Shown: positions 14,075 through 15,672 of the stretch, piece by piece | Numbering within the stretch: position 1 is the first letter of the stretch | Layout of the letters: every line of letters starts with the position of its first letter | Source: Merdicola sp048393175 | Lineage (GTDB): Bacteria; Bacillota; Clostridia; TANB77; CAG-508 | Reading direction: 5' to 3' | NCBI GenBank assembly: GCA_048393175.1 | Contig: DBFJJM010000024.1 | Coordinates: forward strand, 1 to 15,672 | Length of the DNA: 15,672 nucleotides | The notes under the pieces: model-generated | What the model saw: only the letters and a program-made list of their open reading frames with translations | Database searches by the model: none | What the model was told of the DNA's origin: nothing | Program-made: the position numbers and the translations under genes

Positions 14075-15672
14075 ATGGTTGTTAATGATAAAATAAGAGA
14101 AGAGATTTATCACTCATCAAATGAAGAAATGTATCAAGCAGCTTTAGAGTACTATAAAGAGGGAAAAGTAAAGCTAGAAAAAATATTCTATGACAATCCA
14201 AATGAACTAGAAACCAAAGGAAAAGTATTTGGGAAAAAAGGCACCTATTTTACCAAACTTTCGATTCATCAAGGGGAAATTGAAAATATTGAATGTACTT
14301 GTCAAGATTATTTTTCTAACTATGGAATTTGTAGACATAGCTTAGCAACCTTAATAGAACTTACCAATCGCTCATCAGAAGCGTTAACAGAAGAAAAAAA
14401 AGAAGAAAAAGGGACGTATCGTAATTTTAGGCAGGTACTTTCCCTTTTTTATGAGCAACAATTAGAAGAGGAGCAAAAAGAAAAGATACCATTAAGGAAA
14501 ATTCAAATTGTTCCTAAAATTTTATATGATAAAATTTATGGAGAATTAAAATTAGAGTTTCGTATTGGAGAAAAGAAACTTTACTGTATAAAAAATTTGC
14601 CGGAATTTTATGAACGTATGCAAAAACAAGAAAAGTACCAGTATGGCTCAAAATTAGAGTTTATTCATAAAGAAGAAGCTTTTTCAGAAGAAAGCTTGCC
14701 ATTACTGCATTTTATTTTGAAACAAGCAGAAATTATAAAATATGTTAATAATATAGCCAACACCAATTATCGCTATTATGGAAAAGCGTTAAATGAGAGC
14801 TATTTTATTTTAGCAGATACAGCTTTAGATGAATTCTTTGAGATATGGAAAGGAAAGAAAATAACCATAAAAACAGATTCGAAGGAATCTTCTGTAATGC
14901 TAATTCCTGGTATGCCAGAAATTCAGTTTTTTTTAAGAAAAAAGCAAAAAGAGGAATATAATATTACTTCTAATTTAACACAATATGATTATCAGATATT
15001 TTCAGGAAAACAGTATCGTTATTTTGTAAAAGATGGCTTTGCTTATCGTATTGATAGTTCTTTTCAGAATAATATCCTTCCTTTATTAGATATTTTTAAA
15101 AATAACTACATAAAAGAAATTCCTTTTTCTAAAGAACAACTACCAGAATTTTTTTCTTTAGTAATGCCAAATATAAAAAAGTATGTTCGAATAGAAGAAA
15201 CCGAAAAAGAAGAGATAAAAGACTATATTCCCGAACCATTAATTGTAAAAGTATTTTTAGATTATGATAAAAATAATTATTTAACAGCACAAATACAATT
15301 TTGGTATGGAAAGAAATATTTTAATCCTTTTAACGAAAATCAGAAAGTTACGATAGCTAGAAATATTTTAGCAGAGACAGAGAGTCTAAATCTTTTTCGT
15401 AGAACAGGATTTCTTTTTGACCAAACAGAAAAAAGGTTGATTTTGACAAACAATGATAGTATTTATACCTTTTTAACAAATGAAATTGAAGATTATATGA
15501 AACGATTTGAAGTATTAGTGACCGATAATTTTAAAACAAAACAAATTAAACAACCAACATTAAAAGGCTTAGGCGTGAAAATTGAAAATCATTTGTTAGA
15601 AATTGATTTAAAACAGTTGGATTTAAGTAAGGAAGAGATACAAGATATTTTAAAAAAATATAAAGAAAATAA
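14075..15672 (+). CDS. SWIM zinc-finger / SNF2-type helicase, N-terminal part (runs off the window)
   Basis: An open frame of 532 codons without a stop, truncated by the window end. ATG 14075 is chosen because AAGGGG lies six bases upstream; ATG 14057 is in frame but lacks a site. Residues 74-88 hold a SWIM zinc finger, C74-x-C76-x9-C86-x-H88 (ECTCQDYF ... GICRHS), a nucleic-acid or protein-binding module that in Bacillota stands at the start of SNF2-family ATPases. The rest matches in style the long, Lys/Glu/Ile-rich SNF2-associated region preceding the ATPase core; the Walker A and B motifs would lie beyond 15672. No frameshift and no in-frame CGG in the visible part. Role: DNA translocase/remodeller of unknown target. 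If no ATPase follows, it would be a stand-alone SWIM protein. Confidence 0.82.
   Translation, partial: MVVNDKIREEIYHSSNEEMYQAALEYYKEGKVKLEKIFYDNPNELETKGKVFGKKGTYFTKLSIHQGEIENIECTCQDYFSNYGICRHSLATLIELTNRSSEALTEEKKEEKGTYRNFRQVLSLFYEQQLEEEQKEKIPLRKIQIVPKILYDKIYGELKLEFRIGEKKLYCIKNLPEFYERMQKQEKYQYGSKLEFIHKEEAFSEESLPLLHFILKQAEIIKYVNNIANTNYRYYGKALNESYFILADTALDEFFEIWKGKKITIKTDSKESSVMLIPGMPEIQFFLRKKQKEEYNITSNLTQYDYQIFSGKQYRYFVKDGFAYRIDSSFQNNILPLLDIFKNNYIKEIPFSKEQLPEFFSLVMPNIKKYVRIEETEKEEIKDYIPEPLIVKVFLDYDKNNYLTAQIQFWYGKKYFNPFNENQKVTIARNILAETESLNLFRRTGFLFDQTEKRLILTNNDSIYTFLTNEIEDYMKRFEVLVTDNFKTKQIKQPTLKGLGVKIENHLLEIDLKQLDLSKEEIQDILKKYKEN

Noticed and set aside
1..15672. tRNA, rRNA, insertion sequences, attachment sites or integrases.
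   Set aside because: None seen on either strand by reading; no transposase motifs or long terminal inverted repeats.

Overview
The window is a strongly A+T-rich stretch from a Gram-positive anaerobe-type genome, most likely Bacillota, class Clostridia. Support: a dcw (division and cell wall) cluster opening with mraZ, a SpoVD-type penicillin-binding protein with one PASTA domain (typical of endospore formers), a MurE with the DNPR motif of meso-diaminopimelate-adding enzymes, A/T-ending codons, TTG/GTG starts with strong GGAGG-type ribosome binding sites, and a clostridial-type TopA. All genes read on the + strand.

Layout. 33-59: three 10-bp-phased AAAGTGG repeats, the MraZ operator. 86-517 mraZ. 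518-910: a nearly C-free leader packed with CAAAAG motifs, ending in a hairpin. 911-2389: rsmH and an FtsL-like gene, then a terminator. 2519-3454: an unexpected gene for a HARE-HTH protein with a possible PD-(D/E)XK nuclease core, bracketed by terminators and with its own promoter. 3558-9322: spoVD-type PBP, murE, mraY, ftsW. 9369-10490 murG. 10686-11018: a small conserved-looking gene (possibly DUF6514). 11161-13218 topA. 13342-13962: a predicted lipoprotein of unknown function with different codon use. 14075 to the window end: the N-terminal half of a SWIM/SNF2-type helicase.

How the genes work together. MraZ regulates the cluster, RsmH methylates 16S rRNA, and FtsL, FtsW and the PBP form the septal or spore-cortex synthase. 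MurE, MraY and MurG make the precursor through lipid II. murF and murD are missing from their usual places (between murE and mraY, and between mraY and ftsW), with only 25 and 12 bases left there, so they must be encoded elsewhere.

The most interesting signal is in ftsW. The protein is well conserved along its whole length but needs three reading frames. Two separate +1 shifts are required, and both can be placed at the same local sequence: an extra C just before GGAG, giving an in-frame CGG codon. By manual scan these two are two of only three in-frame CGG codons in about 4,700 codons of the window. This could be sequencing or assembly error, genuine gene decay, or programmed/hungry-codon +1 frameshifting in an essential division gene; the sequence alone cannot decide.
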